Positions 1 to 12,539 of a stretch of 64,000 nucleotides of DNA are shown here, piece after piece. The first letter of the stretch is position 1; each line of letters opens with the position of its first letter. Position numbers and translations under genes: made by a program. The stretch comes from Limanda limanda (Eukaryota; Chordata; Actinopteri; Pleuronectiformes; Pleuronectidae). The notes under the pieces are model-generated. The model saw nothing but the letters and a program-made list of their open reading frames with translations. It was not told the origin of the DNA and did no database searches. The DNA lies in assembly GCF_963576545.1 (NCBI RefSeq), contig NC_083644.1, positions 27,035,393-27,099,392 of the forward strand. Reading direction: 5' to 3'.

Positions 1-770
1 AAGAGGTGACAGGTCAGAGTAGAACAGCCAGACTTGTTGGAGCTGGCAGAAAGGCTACATTAAGAAAGGCACTCCTTACAACTGTGGTGTACAGAGAAGC
101 ATCTTACATGTCCAGTATTGAGGTGGACGGTCAATAAAAGCAGATATAAAACCACATCAGGTTCCATTCTTGTCAGCTAAGAACAGAAATTAGGTTGTTT
201 TTCAGTTAGACAAATGTAGACTTGTCTGATGAAATTGGATTTCTGTTGAGGTGACAAAGTCACAATCTGACATTAACAGCATGGATCCATGGAGTCTTGG
301 GTCAATAGTCCAAACTGCTGGTAGTCTAACGGTGAGGGGAATGTTTTTTAATACAAATCAATCATGGTTTGAATACAATAAAATAACAATGATAATCTTT
401 ATTTAGAGGACTTTTCTGAATACTACAGTCTATCTGATTGTTTTTTACCATGTCCATTCCTTTATGTCCACAGTTTAACATAGTCTAATAATTACTTCCA
501 GCAGGATAATGCTCCTTTTTACAAACCAACATTTTTAAACCAGTTGCATGAAAAACCAGATGCAGCCCAGTAAAACCCTTTGGAATGTGGTAGGCAACAG
601 CTATTGTCAGCATTAATGTGAGGCTGAGTAATCTGAATACGTTATGTGATGGAGCCATGTCAAAATGGAGCAGAATTGTGAGGGAAAATGTTAGAATACA
701 TTGTCAAATCATGACACTATGAATTGAGAAAAGGGAGGACCTATAGTAATGGTGTTACTAATAAAGTGCA
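1..770 (+). pseudogene. Decayed Tc1-like transposon (transposase remnant)
   Basis: The DNA follows the fish Tc1-like transposase consensus with many substitutions and indels. Landmarks are GAGCTGGCAGAAAGGC (about 41-56), GTCAGCTAAGAACAG (173-187), AGCATGGATCCATGG (279-293), CATGTCCATTCC (450-461), ACTTCCAGCAGGATAATGC (494-512) and CATGTCAAAATGGAGCA (656-672). The usual 3' end (GTGT-ACCTAATAAAGTG) appears as GTGTTACTAATAAAGTGCA near 752-770. Numerous stops and missing segments make it non-functional. The 5' end lies at or before the window start. Confidence 0.75.
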
Positions 771-873
771 TCTCTGAGCTGTTGTAAAGAACTACACTAT
801 GGTGACAGTAAATGTTATGTCGCTGCATTGCAGAAATGGGAGCTGCAGCTTCAGCCTGACACCAAAACAAATC

Positions 874-881
874 CATGTGCC
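874..881. repeat. Left target-site duplication of the hAT remnant
   Basis: catgtgcc, identical to 1872-1879 on the other side of the element. Confidence 0.85.
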
Positions 882-1871
882 TAGTGCTTAATTTGTAAAT
901 CACAAGGTGCCGGAACGCAAAGTACATATGACAGCGCAGGGGTAACGAGACGGGCACAGGTCCCGGAACGCATACAGAAAACGGTGCTGAAAAAAACATG
1001 CAAATGCCCACTGACGATGATGTGGGACTTACAAGCCTTAATTTCAATTAATATCCATGGTATAAATTTTATGACAATAATTTACAATTATTTTAGGCTA
1101 TACAGCACAGGCAAATGCCCACATCAACACAGGTGTACTTACAGTCAGCAATTCATTTCTCAACATAGATCTAACTTGTAAAACAAGTTACAATAAATCA
1201 CAAAAATCTTCCATTATTATTATTTAAAGATTGGCACGGCGGCCTATTAATAGACAGTATGCTCATCATATTTAGTCCAAAACACCCCACATCACGACCA
1301 TGTCCGGATTCTCCTCCTCCTCCCGGAGGTTTTACTGCGTGTGTCTGTGGCAGTTCTGTGTCCTTTGGCCACCCACGACCTCACGTACGGGACTGGATTG
1401 AATTTAGCCAGGGGGGGTCCAACAAGATTTAGGAAGAGTAAAGATGATATGGTGGATGTGAGCAGAGAGGTACGGTTGGGAGTGCAAATTAAGTTCATTT
1501 GCGAAAATCCGCGCTCACATTCAGCACTCGCAATAGGAATGCTGTTGACAGCAACAAGTAACTCCATCAGTTCATCGGGGATGTCTTTTGAGTCTCTGTG
1601 TTTTCTGTAGGCCCGTACGACTGGCGGCGCCGGCCCACACAGCATTCGCGATCGACGTATTGGCCACTTGTAAGAAATCACTTTTTTTTTTGGCGTGACA
1701 AATTGGATGTGTGTCACACGCCGAAAGCGTGAGAGTTGTCAGCTCTGTATTCATATTTTTTTCTATACGAGAGGTACCGGATCAGCACAAATAAGTCCCG
1801 GAACACGGGCAGGCCAAAACCAAGAGGTGCCGGATCCTGTTCCGGCATAATCCGGCACAAATTAACCCCTG
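882..1871 (-). mobile_element. hAT transposon remnant with 8-bp target duplication
   Basis: Ends read TAGTGCTTAATTTGT (left) and, in reverse complement, CAGGGGTTAATTTGTGCCGG (right): imperfect terminal inverted repeats that share TTAATTTGT. The 8-bp sequence catgtgcc directly abuts both ends (874-881 and 1872-1879), the target-duplication length typical of hAT elements. Subterminal copies of gtgccgga and ccggaac occur on both sides, as expected for transposase-binding repeats. The 990-bp body keeps only the C-terminal part of a transposase on the minus strand. Confidence 0.85.
1292..1717 (-). pseudogene. hAT transposase C-terminal dimerisation domain fragment
   Basis: 141 codons. The core IASAECERGFSQMNLICTPN, followed by LLFLNLVGPPLAKFNP and YVRSWVAKGH, is the hAT-family dimerisation region (Dimer_Tnp_hAT) as seen in ZBED and KIAA1586-like fish transposases. 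The catalytic RNase H-like core and BED finger are missing and the N-terminal 45 residues of the frame are not recognisable, so this is a remnant inside the 882-1871 element. Confidence 0.8.
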
Positions 1872-1879
1872 CATGTGCC
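1872..1879. repeat. Right target-site duplication of the hAT remnant
   Basis: catgtgcc, identical to 874-881. Confidence 0.85.
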
Positions 1880-3350
1880 CCTTTGTGTCAAAGTGGTCTT
1901 TTTCTTGTGCAACACATTGAAACTGTTGCCTCCCGCAAAGAAAATATCGTATTACAGCCACGTGCAAATAACACTGTATTGGGGCCGAAGCAAATCCATC
2001 TCTGTGCAGAGCTTTAATTGGGTACTTCAGCACCATCAATAAGGGGTCTCTGGGGGTCTTTAAGGTCCAGGTAAAATCTGATAGGTGACAGTGTTGATGT
2101 GGTGGCTGCAGCCATACTGTGGGTTCCAGCTCCTGTATGCATTTGACAGTCAACGTGTTTGAACTGCAATCTTAAAATTTCCGTTACTATCTTACTTTTG
2201 TTTGACATGTTGTATTCTGGGCAGTGATGTTACGGTTTCTAACTTTGATATATTTTTGGCTTAGGTTGTCTTCCACAGGACATATTACTGAAGCCAGCTA
2301 GTTTACAACATAAAGACTGAATTTGTCCGTTATTTGGACCAATGTTTGATTTCGCTAGAGGTTGTAAACTACAGGAAATGGCAGCTCATGTAAAAGGTTG
2401 AAAATGTATGAAAGTAAATTAGTCATTCAGAATAACAATGAATAAAAGTGCCATTCACATTCAAATCATATTTGAATGGTCTTTCAGCTAACAATCACTG
2501 CCATTCAGTGTTTTATAGCGTTGCCATGGAAGATCTTATTAGTGCAGCTCATGAAGTGTGTTGCCTTGGTGCTATCCTTTTGCTACATATGCTTAATGAG
2601 AGATGACCCCTTTGTACCATTGGTGGCACATACGTTACATTACTAAGTATCCAGGCAGCCACCCTGCCTCACAGAATTTACGTTTATATGCAACTAATTA
2701 GAATGATATATCAGTTAACATGTAATGAAGGAAAGACAGTTTTCACAGGATTTAAATTTCTAAAAGAAAAAACATAAATTCACACATTTAGGCATGTTCA
2801 TTGATAGAATATTTTTTTTCCAACCTAAATACCGGATAATGTGGCACCATATCTAGTTTTAGTGACACCAGCATTACAAATACTTATATTATGGGTGTTT
2901 TTATTGCAAATGGTTATGCTAAGAGAAAGACCATGATCTGACTTCGGAGACATGGATATTTACTTTCAATTTAAACCCACATATTTCTCACACCTTGTAT
3001 CAATCCTAATAACAGTTGCCATGCAATGTAGCACTTCATTCATTCGTTAAAAAAATGAAAACATTGCCTAAAGCTATAATCCAGATACAGATTATGTTTC
3101 CACCGCAATGTATTTGCTCTTCAGCAAATACAAGAGTATTTCTAAGAGACACTAGTTGACCCTCCAATGTATTTTGGCTGAATCATTTGTCCTAATAAAT
3201 CATCCGAAATAGTTCTATCCTTCATAAACATTGCATCCATTAAACCAGGTCATCCCTGTGCTTTAGTAATGTACCATCTCGTGCATCTGAGAACTTGCTC
3301 CAACTGAGACTAAAACCCTGGTAACCATGCAGGCTGCCAAGTAGGTGTCC
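1880..3350. other. Gene-free AT-rich DNA
   Basis: No coding exon, RNA gene or recognised repeat seen. Short open frames here have no protein-like features. Confidence 0.6.
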
Positions 3351-4033
3351 TTAAAGGGACAGTTCACAGAAATGTCATTATCTACTCACCACTTCGCCAC
3401 TGGAGGGGTGGGTGAAGTTTTTGATTCCACTAAATACTTCAGGAGTCTCAGGGAGAAACAGTGTTTCAGCCAAAGCGACCCCTTCTTCAGATGTAATAAA
3501 ACAGAAAAAAAAAGCATCCATTCTACTCGTGTGGTGTCATCCAAGTGTCTGCAAACCCAGTCATAAGACTACAAATATAATGTACATTATGCCATTTTGA
3601 GTGGAAGTCAGGGCTTGTGGACACTTGGATGACACCACACCAGCAGTATAGATGCATGCTTTTATTTTTCTGTTGTTTTATTACATTTAAAAAAGAGGTT
3701 GTGGCAAGACAAGGAAAGGCAGAGACGCAGGTACTGTTTACTGTCGTTTATTCAGTAGTGAGGAAGAACTGGCACATGTTCCCCATACGGGGAGTATATA
3801 TAGCTACAGCCTTTAACATTACCCATCAACCCACTGGGTGAGAGGACACACCCATGAGTGCACGCCACAAGGTCACAATTTACTTCAATTGTATTGGATT
3901 CGACTGCAATGCTGTTGATCCCTGAGACTCCAGGAGTGTTTTGTGGACTCAAACACTTCACCCATCCCTCCATCGGCATAGTGGTGAGTGGATAATGAGA
4001 TCATTGTCATTTTTCTGTGAACTATCCCTTTAA
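3351..4033. mobile_element. TTAA-bounded foldback DNA element
   Basis: Begins TTAAAGGGACAGTTCACAG and ends CTGTGAACTATCCCTTTAA: long inverted terminal repeats inside TTAA, the target used by piggyBac and Kolobok type transposons. The arms stay complementary inward (AGGAGTCTCAGGG against CCCTGAGACTCC; the TGGAGGGGTGGGTGAAG stretch against its partner near 3958-3975). A perfect inner 20-bp inverted repeat lies at 3529-3548 and 3621-3640, with complementarity extending over about 60 bp each side. The right arm is interrupted at about 3690-3905 by unmatched sequence, probably a later insertion. No transposase. Confidence 0.75.
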
Positions 4034-4896
4034 CCCTGCAGAGCTGCGGCCTCTGAACCGCCTCATTTAATTGACTGTCTCCCCTGTCACCATCTCTCCA
4101 TAACTTACAGTTATTTTCCCATCCACTTAGCCATTTCATCAGCAGCATTCTTAACCCTAATTCTATCTAGGCACTCTTAGTCAAGTCCTGTGTTCTATTT
4201 CTAGAGGTGAAAATAAAATGCACAAAATAAAATGTATTTGCTGATAACCTGAGGCCAAGGTGTCACCATAATTATAGTTTAAAGGATATGGTTGCTTGTT
4301 AAGTTATCAAGAGTACAAAACAAGCTTTTATCACTACATTTATATACATGCTTTAATCCTCCAGCACAGGCCACCGTCAACTTGGCAAGGAATCGTATGT
4401 GTACACAGTGGGTGTCTTTTCAGCACATTAGCAATTAAGGCTGGCAGCTGTAGTCGTAGAAAGCATAAAGCGGAGCAGTGTGCAGGGTAGGGTCAGTCAT
4501 AGTAGCCCCTGGGAGCAGACATGCAAGATCATGTAAGCACTTAGTATTACAAGTCTAAAATTGGATCAATCCATATGTTGACTATAAAATAAAATTGATC
4601 TTTGGCTTATTTATAGTTGCTCTCATACAGCAAGTAAGTTAAAATTCATCTGTTCCATTTGAATACAGATTCTCTACCAGGGAATTGCATCATTTTCAGA
4701 CTGGAAAAAAACCCTTATATGCATTCTGTCCACAACATAGGTTGAAGTATCCTTTAAAGTCAGATAACAGGCCATGATTGCTGATGTGTGTGTGCAACCT
4801 AAGTGGTGCATTGGAGCAAGTAATGGGAGACAATGGATGACTCCTCAAAAGTCACCTTGAATAGAATTACTCAGTCACTCACACACACACACACAC
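4034..4896. other. Gene-free DNA with a short (CA)n
   Basis: Nothing coding recognised. A (CA)n tract at 4880-4896 abuts the donor side of the candidate exon 4897-5145. Confidence 0.5.
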
Positions 4897-5145
4897 CTGG
4901 CCAAGGTCTCTTTGAACATTAAGGACACAGAGCATGTTGTACTGTACTTGGTGATATTCATCACCCATGTCTTCTACCGAATCTGCCCACATCATCAATG
5001 TGACAATGCTGCCAGTGACGTACTGTGAGGCTCCATTGTACCACTTCCTCCTGCTGCAGTTTAATTTCTCCATATCCTTCCGTATTCTCTGTCCCTCCAA
5101 AACACGTCCTTCAGGCTGTTGCTGTAATATCACCTCTGCATTTGT
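4897..5145 (-). CDS. Unassigned candidate coding exon
   Basis: On the minus strand an AG (5147-5146) precedes 83 open codons that end CAG|GTGTGT at 4897, so both ends fit exon boundaries in phase 0. The translation is of ordinary composition (for example EGQRIRKDMEKLNCSRRKWY and YVTGSIVTLMMWADSVEDMG) with no low-complexity bias. I do not recognise the protein. The polypyrimidine tract is weak, the donor is part of a (CA)n microsatellite, and no partner exon was found. In mammals the downstream neighbour of NLGN1 is NAALADL2, but I see no match to that family. It could equally be a chance open frame. Confidence 0.25.
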
Positions 5146-7860
5146 CTGATTAGCTAGAAGCATACAGGTTGACATTATTGTCATTTGCACTCGTTACTTT
5201 GGAGAGCAAAAACAGATATTCAAAGTGAAAAACACCACATTAAAAAAAGCATCAACATCTAAATTAAGCTCAATACGATCACTAAGGAACAACAAAAGAC
5301 TGTCAGCAGCAACAGCTTTTCAGCTTTGCTCTTTTTAAACATTCCGGATGCAGCATACAGCCATACCACTTCAATTCAACACAAGCCTTTACTTCTTGTT
5401 ATTCATTGTCATTGCCTAATGGAAGGTCGACTACTGCAGGCACAACAGGTGTCCCTCTCAGACAGACACACACACACACACACACGCTTAGTCTAAGAAA
5501 CCTGCTGGCTGCGGTCCAGTGATTCCTCGGTGAGCGACATGCATCATTAACAGCTTTTAAACTGCAGAGGCGTCCTGCCCTCAGGATCTTCTAACAGGCC
5601 GTCCGCCCCACAACCCCGCACCTACCCACCCACTTCCTTACAACATCCCACCCACTACACACAGAGTCTTAAAAGTGTTACTAAAGAGGCTTAAAAACCC
5701 ATTCCAACAAGCCTGCATGGGGCATTTGTGCTCCATTAAAAAAAAAAAACTACAAGCCACAAACGACGCTTCAGTGAGTGCCCTTATGGAGCGAACACCA
5801 GTTGCTGTGCGGACATGTTTAAGGGGAGCAGCCGGTGAGTGAAGCACTATTATCTACAACACACTTGTTTTCCAATAATTGTTAACATGGGTCCAAAAAT
5901 TGCTAGAAGGGGGTCAAGGCACAGTGGTGTAATGACTCATGAAAACATTCTTCTATAGGTTCAGGATACGAGTAACAACATGTGAAATTTGAAGCGGTTG
6001 CAATGGGCAGTTCTTTTCTTTGAAGTTACGGCAGCTGGCTGATGGAACGTAATCATTCATGACAAAGATGTTTTTCCCCTAAAGATTGTCAACATCAACA
6101 CATGTTGTACAATCTTTGATTCTGCTTTAGGGTCAGGGCATCACACAATAACATCGACAGTACTGTCTCAAATGTAACAATAGCACTTGGAACAAGCGCC
6201 AGCGTTTGCTATGGGGCGGATGCATTTAGAAACAACATGCTGAGGAGGCGTTCTGTGTTCTTATGATGGAGACTTAAAGCTGTCGTTGGCATTACGGGAC
6301 ATATATACTGTCAGCTAGTATATATAGGAAGCACACGGAATTGTACCTCACTTGCATGTTTCTAGTTGATACTGTAAGTAGCGTGGAGCTCAAGAGAAAT
6401 CCCCGTAACCGCACACGAATTTCATCCATGAGATTAAACATGCTTCAACGCGACTAAAATCTGTTTGGTAGGTACCGACCGATAACACAATCAAATACTG
6501 TTAGCTGTTATCTAAAATGGCTTCACAATTGACAACAATGGATTGTACAGTGCAGTGCATTGCTGTGATAGAATATAAATCGACAATATTTAGACATTTG
6601 AAAGACCCACAGAATGTAAACATTGCGAATCATGTAAAATTCGGAGACCCTGTCAAATTTGTCGGATCAATCTCTCGGACGAACAAGCATACATGTATTT
6701 TTATAGAATATTTGCAGTATTTAGCGAAACACTTTCGCGTTTCGTGGATCAGATTTTAGAAGCAACATATTACATTTAATCGCTACATTCTCAGTAATAA
6801 TGTTGGGAAAACATAATGCTGCCGATAAAGACATATAATAATCGAAATTATCCCGCATAGGAATTAAATCTTACAATGAAAACAAAAAAAGCTGTCATAC
6901 AGCGTCGCAAAGAAAGTGCAGAAATATCCAAAGATTGCAATCCCGAAAGATTAAAAGCAAAGCAACATGTCTGCCGAAAATAGCATAAAAAATAATTTCG
7001 GAAGAACGTACGAGATCAAAAAGGTGCAGTGTGTCTTTAATTCCCAGCCTTTGTGGCGACAGCAGCGAGAGCGAGGGCATCCGAGGCGAACCACAAAGCC
7101 AAGGGTTAAAGACGATACCATGCTGACTCTCTCCAAATGACATGCCACGCCATTTTACCAGCTCTTTATTTGCCTGTCATCGCAAAGCAGCTCCAACTTC
7201 CTGCTAGCTTGCATGCCATTCATGGACAAGGTTGAGAGAAGCAGAACAGGGGGAAAAAAAGCAGGAATCAGTGTTTCAACAACATTAAGGGAAGGTTATT
7301 GTCTGCGGGCTTACCCTGGGAGAGACGCAGAGGGCCTGAACCTGCCAGAACCTATCCACAGCAACCGGGAGCGGGACCTGCGAGAGACCAGAACAACAAA
7401 GACAGTTTGTGACAAAGCTGAGGCGCCGCAGTCCAAGAGGAGTGAAATCAAATGTGACATTTTTCATTTATTTGTAAATGCCTCCTTGGCGGCATGCTCA
7501 CTCGAAACGACAGTTGGGCTCTTACCAAGTTAAAGGGAGCTGATGGTAGAATAGAGGGATCCTGACAGAGGTTGTAATGAGATGCCGCATTAGGGCCGCT
7601 CTCTCATCCACTCTCCCCTCTCTCGCCCAGGAGCACGCCCTTCACTTCCAATCTACTACCCCAACCATTTGGAAACGGTTAACCCTACAAAAAACTACAC
7701 TAACCCTCTTTTTGGTGTGCTGATTCTTTGTGGGTTCAGTTTGCCAGATAAGCCTTTGATGCTACAAATACTTTGGAGGATTTTGGAGCCTCTGGGAGGT
7801 TAGGAAAGTATTCTGTGCATTGACAAGCTTTGTTTAAGGCTGTAAAACACTGCACTGCAG
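5146..7860. other. Gene-free DNA, partly CpG-bearing
   Basis: Contains (CA)n at 5466-5485. From about 6400 to 7540 the sequence has more CpG and longer open frames (6517-6759 plus, 80 codons; 7213-7533 plus, 106 codons), but their translations resemble no family and lack splice or start context. This may be regulatory DNA. No gene can be supported. Confidence 0.4.
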
Positions 7861-7861
7861 T

Positions 7862-7960
7862 GATGGATAGTAACCAAGTACATTTACTCATGTAATCATA
7901 CTTTCACAAGTATTTCATTGTTAGAAATGTAACTTAAGAGTTACCATCATTTCTTCTTTG
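7862..7960. repeat. Fragment of a dispersed fish repeat (CCAAGTACATTTACTCATGT type)
   Basis: GATGGATAGTAACCAAGTAC followed by ATTTACTCATGTAATCATAC matches a very common teleost repeat with alternating AAGTAC/GTACTT motifs. Weaker relatives are near 13540-13610, 28850-28915 and 35765-36295. Confidence 0.45.
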
Positions 7961-10900
7961 AGCCTTTACACACAGCAAAACTCTGTTTCTAAGTGAGATA
8001 ATGTTAAGATTAGATTTGAAACACATTTGAGCTAGTTGGATTATCTAGTGCTGACATTCTTTGATTTTTACTTCACATTCTCAAGTGTCACATTGATGTC
8101 ATCTTGAATGTTTTGGGTTGGGCAATATTTGTGTTAGCTGCCACACAGGCTATCCTGTCTTTCTTCAAAAGAGTGACTGCCTCCTAAACTTCTCAAGTTG
8201 TGTTATTTACGGAATTGTTGGACGCCTTAAGAGGTGAGAATCAACTCTTGGAAGAATTGTCCAATGTCCAGTTTTTGTGTAAGGAAATGTTTACCCTTTT
8301 AAATCACTCAAATGCACACCAAAATGTATGACAGCTTCATCTTTAGCTACATGCTGACACATTAGCATGAACAAGTTATTAATGTAAAGCATAATATGTA
8401 CTTTTGATTGTTCACATTACATTACACAACTATTAGCTGATAAGTATCCTTATACTGTAGTATTTCAAATGCAGGGGTTTGCTTGTAAAAGTATATTTAT
8501 GCTGCTGTATTGGCCCTTAAGAATACACCCAAGTACTTCTTCCAAAACTGCTGATATAATATGTTGAGTATTGCATCATGAGCTATAGTAAATGTTATAT
8601 AAATGTGGGCGGTTTAACTACAGAAATATAAATTAGCCACACCAGAGGTCCTCATCATCTGACACACAAGAAACACAAAAGACATTACCATTTAAAATGA
8701 TTGAACAACTATTTAAAGTAATGATTAAGCCATCCCCCGCAAACTGGGTCAAGCTGGGAAGTAGTCTCATCGGAGGAGGTTGCAAAATGAACTATTACCC
8801 TCTACAAGTGTGTGTAGTACCCTCTAATCTGTCCTCACAGATTGAGAGTGTGCTCTATAGTGGGCAGCAATGTGAGCAATGAGTTATGTACTTCATTAAG
8901 CTCAAGTCATTTCCCTCCCAGATATCACATCGCCTTCAAGCCTCTCAGTAATCCATCCTAGCACCCATCAGCTAAATTAAGCTCTCTGGAGCCCAATGCT
9001 ACAGCTTGTCATAACAATGTAGGCAAAGGTGTCTGGCTGAGGCAGAGGTGTTCGAGGTGTCACTGAAACAAAGAGAATTGTACTTAAGTACTGCTGTGGA
9101 TAACATCTTCAGGCTTTTAGTGGCAACCAATTCATCATCCTCATTTAACTAGTTCCAGAATTATTCTACTACTGTTATTAGGTTCATTGTCAGCATGATT
9201 CCACTTCTCAGCAGGATAATCCACTTTACAGGTATTATATTACATTTTTAAAGATATTAGGTCGTCACAAAGCTTTGAGATTCTTCATCTAACATAATCT
9301 AGTAATTCTAAAAAGAAACAATACTTAATTATTAGGGCAGAGGCGCTTTTATTGTGAAACTAGCAGATTAGGATAAAGCTTCCTTAATACACATTGTACT
9401 GTGTTGTTGAGAAACATTCCACAACAATGCAGCAGCGGTGGTATTGGCCTCTTTTTACCCTTTTGATATGTCTTGAATTATATGAAAAGCACCGTATGGA
9501 CACATTAACAATGTTCAGAACTTCATTTTCTGTGGTGTCCTTTAACAATAGATGAAATAAAAAAAGTGTGATATGAAAGGTGTTGCTTGATGTAACGAAC
9601 CAAGAGAGAGTTATCACCAGACACTGCAGTTCCCTTTATTTCGAATACGCATACGCATTTCAGCACATTTCCACCCATTGTATTAGTTTGCAGCCTGCAG
9701 CTTTACTGCTCTAATTCAGTTGCACGGCTCTGATCAGCAGCTAGCTTTTTAATTAAAAACAGCCACTTCTCACAGCTTGTTCCCCAATGGCAGTCAAATA
9801 TAGTGATGAGCTAGTGAACACCGCATAGCAGGTACTGATCATGGAAAAATAAGTGTTAAAGGGGAGTGAATTAAAGTTGTACTGTATGTTAACGTTTCCC
9901 TCAACACATATATTAGGTAAATATGGCAATTGGGATAAGAAATGTGGCAATAAAGCTAACACATTAGTTGAGTGTGCTTTTAACACAACTTACAATTCTC
10001 ATGTTGCAGTTCTCACAGAGCAGCTGCTGATGGCATGTTGAATGCCCTTAATGGATGATCCATGTGTCATTGTGACTTCTAGGAACTGTTCTATTAAAAA
10101 AGATACACCAGTGATCACAAGTTTTGCCAAGTCAACCAGGACTGAAATCTCTCGCCTTTATTTATATACAACTATTTTGAATTAACAGGTCATAGTATAC
10201 ATTTCCTTTGATATGTTATCAAATATGAATGTATAATTATTTTGACAAAATTACTCCATCAATTAATATACAGTGTATCAGACAGTTTATGTTGCATGTC
10301 AGTTTGTTTCTGGTCTTGTTTGCACAGTGAAAGCTGTGGACATTACTGATAGAATAAAGAAAAAAAATGGCTTTAACATTCTTCCTCCTCTAGAAGTTGA
10401 CATTAACTTTCAGTGTAATGTGTGAGCCCTATATCTTCCAATAAGTCCCACCCATATCATATTAAAATGGATACTATATGAACCCCTCAACTTGAAGGCA
10501 TAAATTGTCCCGTTAGCTGTGGGATGGCTTAACCTACCTGCTTGTGTGTGTGTATGTTAAATGTGTCAGAAGCACTAGATTACTGTAAAATCTACATTAC
10601 ACTCATGTAGTCACGGATCTTTGGGCAATATGCCAAATCTGACATTAAGATATAGCACTGTTATTATACGTACATCAATTTTGTAAAGGAAGGCTTTACC
10701 AAAAAAATCCTCTCAGATGTGCTGACTACGAAAAGACTCTGACATATGACAGTGGCAGAAATTCAATAAAAATAGTCCTGAAATAGCCTGTAACCACTCA
10801 TTAAGTTCCCCTCAGTGGGCGATACTAAGTGCTTATTTTTTATGAGCATTTTGACTTCCTGACTTTCAAATGAATGCTTTGACAATTTGAGTGAGGAGGG

Positions 10901-11341
10901 GGATATGCTCTCAACATTCCTTTGCCATTACAATTAAAATACATATTTGTGAGTTGTATCTGTAGCTTGGGCATTAGTCCACGTAATGGACAAAGGCATA
11001 ACGCAAGGAAAGCTCAATGCTTCATTTTGTTGGGTAAAATGTGTCATGTTTGGGGCCCCTCGGCTTGTAAGTGGTGTTTGTTCCTGGGTATTCCTGTACT
11101 TTTACATTTAGGTATTTGTGGATACATCTTGATTTTGGGTGTGCAGGGTGGAAACAAGATATGATTCAGTGTGTTAAGGTACAGTAATGACCGCCTACAA
11201 CACCAAAGGCCCATCACACAAATATACTGCACACACCAATTTCCAGCCACATACAGTAATTCTAGCCAATAGTAAAGGAAAGCATGAATTGGAAGCACAA
11301 TACATCAAGCTCATCACTTTAACCTCCATCTCTGGAGCACT
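7961..11341. other. Gene-free AT-rich DNA
   Basis: No exon, RNA gene or clear transposon end identified. Confidence 0.5.
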
Positions 11342-11951
11342 TAGGCCCTGTTCATACCTGGCATTTACATTAACAGCTCTCTGTACATCAATTCCCAGCC
11401 AAAGCATTACAGTGTGTCTCTCCACATGCATCTCGAGTGAAATAATTTATTCATATAAAACTGAAACTCATCATGTGGCAGTAAGTGTTGTATTATGGCA
11501 GGCCAACGCCTGGGAAGCACTGAGAGGGGAAACATGCTTTCAGTATATTATGAAACAGCGGCCGGTCAGAGGATATCAGGTGGGAAAGCCGTGCGTCAAT
11601 GTGGCCAAGAGCACATTTGTGGTGACGTGATTGTCGACATGCATCAGCCTGAGCAGCATCATAGCACCATCAATGCACCTCCACCTGCTGTGTGGATACA
11701 TTTGAGATCTGATCAGTCAAACTCCCTCCGGAGGACACCTGGGATGCTTGTGGCCACATTATTTTTAGCAGTGTGAAAACATATGACCAACATCACTTGG
11801 TCTTTATAAACGGCGTCTGTAGCAGGGATGTGAGCTCTCACTCAAGGTGCATTCAGGACACATGTCAGCCGTCACCTGACACACTTAGAGCTGTCCACTT
11901 GTGATCGGATCACTTCAGATAGAGAGTAATTCTAGGTCTGAACAGGGCCTG
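11342..11951. mobile_element. Short non-autonomous DNA transposon
   Basis: Left end AGGCCCTGTTCATACCTGGC and right end TCTAGGTCTGAACAGGGCCT are inverted copies: the first 12 bases pair exactly and about 20 of 24 pair overall. Inner halves also share GATCTGATCA / GATCGGATCA motifs. No transposase; the longest frame inside (part of 11187-11630) is chance. No exact target duplication found. Confidence 0.65.
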
Positions 11952-12539
11952 GACTCTTATGAGAGGGTAGCCCGCCCCCACCTGTCAGTGAATGTGCAGG
12001 TGTAGTGGTACCTTGTTTTGACGAATAAAACCAAATATGGTGCTGTCACTGCATCTGTATGTAATCTCCATGTAAAGTCTATGTGCAAGTGTAAAGTAGC
12101 TTCTGATTTTTTGAGAAGACGGTATTAATATAAATTAAAAATAAACTTTAATGATTATTTGCCTGTATTTTGTTAAGACAGGATGCAGTCTCCTTACTTC
12201 ACAGGCTACCTAAATTACAAACAAGAAAACCATTGTTACAAGACTGAATCACAAAGCATTCATCTTCCTATACACCTGTAGAGCACCCGTCTTTGCTTTG
12301 CTTACATTATTGAATCTTAGTTCAATTAGGCGTTCACCTCAATTATTGCGCTATTTCCTCTTCAGGTAAGAAAATGTAGGCTCAATTTCCCGGTAGACTT
12401 AACTAAGGAGGAGTGACCTTGCCTTACACAGTGTTAAATGGACCAGCAAGAATGTTTTCTGTGGGTATGTAAGAGGAAAGGCTGGCTGTTAAAAGTCCAC
12501 CATTTTCCCATTTCTCTATGTCATTGATGCCTGACAGGC
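11952..12539. other. Gene-free DNA
   Basis: Nothing recognised. Confidence 0.5.

Noticed and set aside
4897..5145. Assignment of the candidate exon to naaladl2, the usual downstream neighbour
   Set aside because: No peptidase or transferrin-receptor-like motif is visible; the neighbour relation alone is not evidence.
7213..7533. 106-codon plus frame MPFMDKVERS
   Set aside because: Unrecognised, with no splice sites or codon pattern to support it; possibly regulatory DNA.
11187..11630. 147-codon plus frame
   Set aside because: It starts outside and runs into the TIR element 11342-11951; no protein family resemblance.
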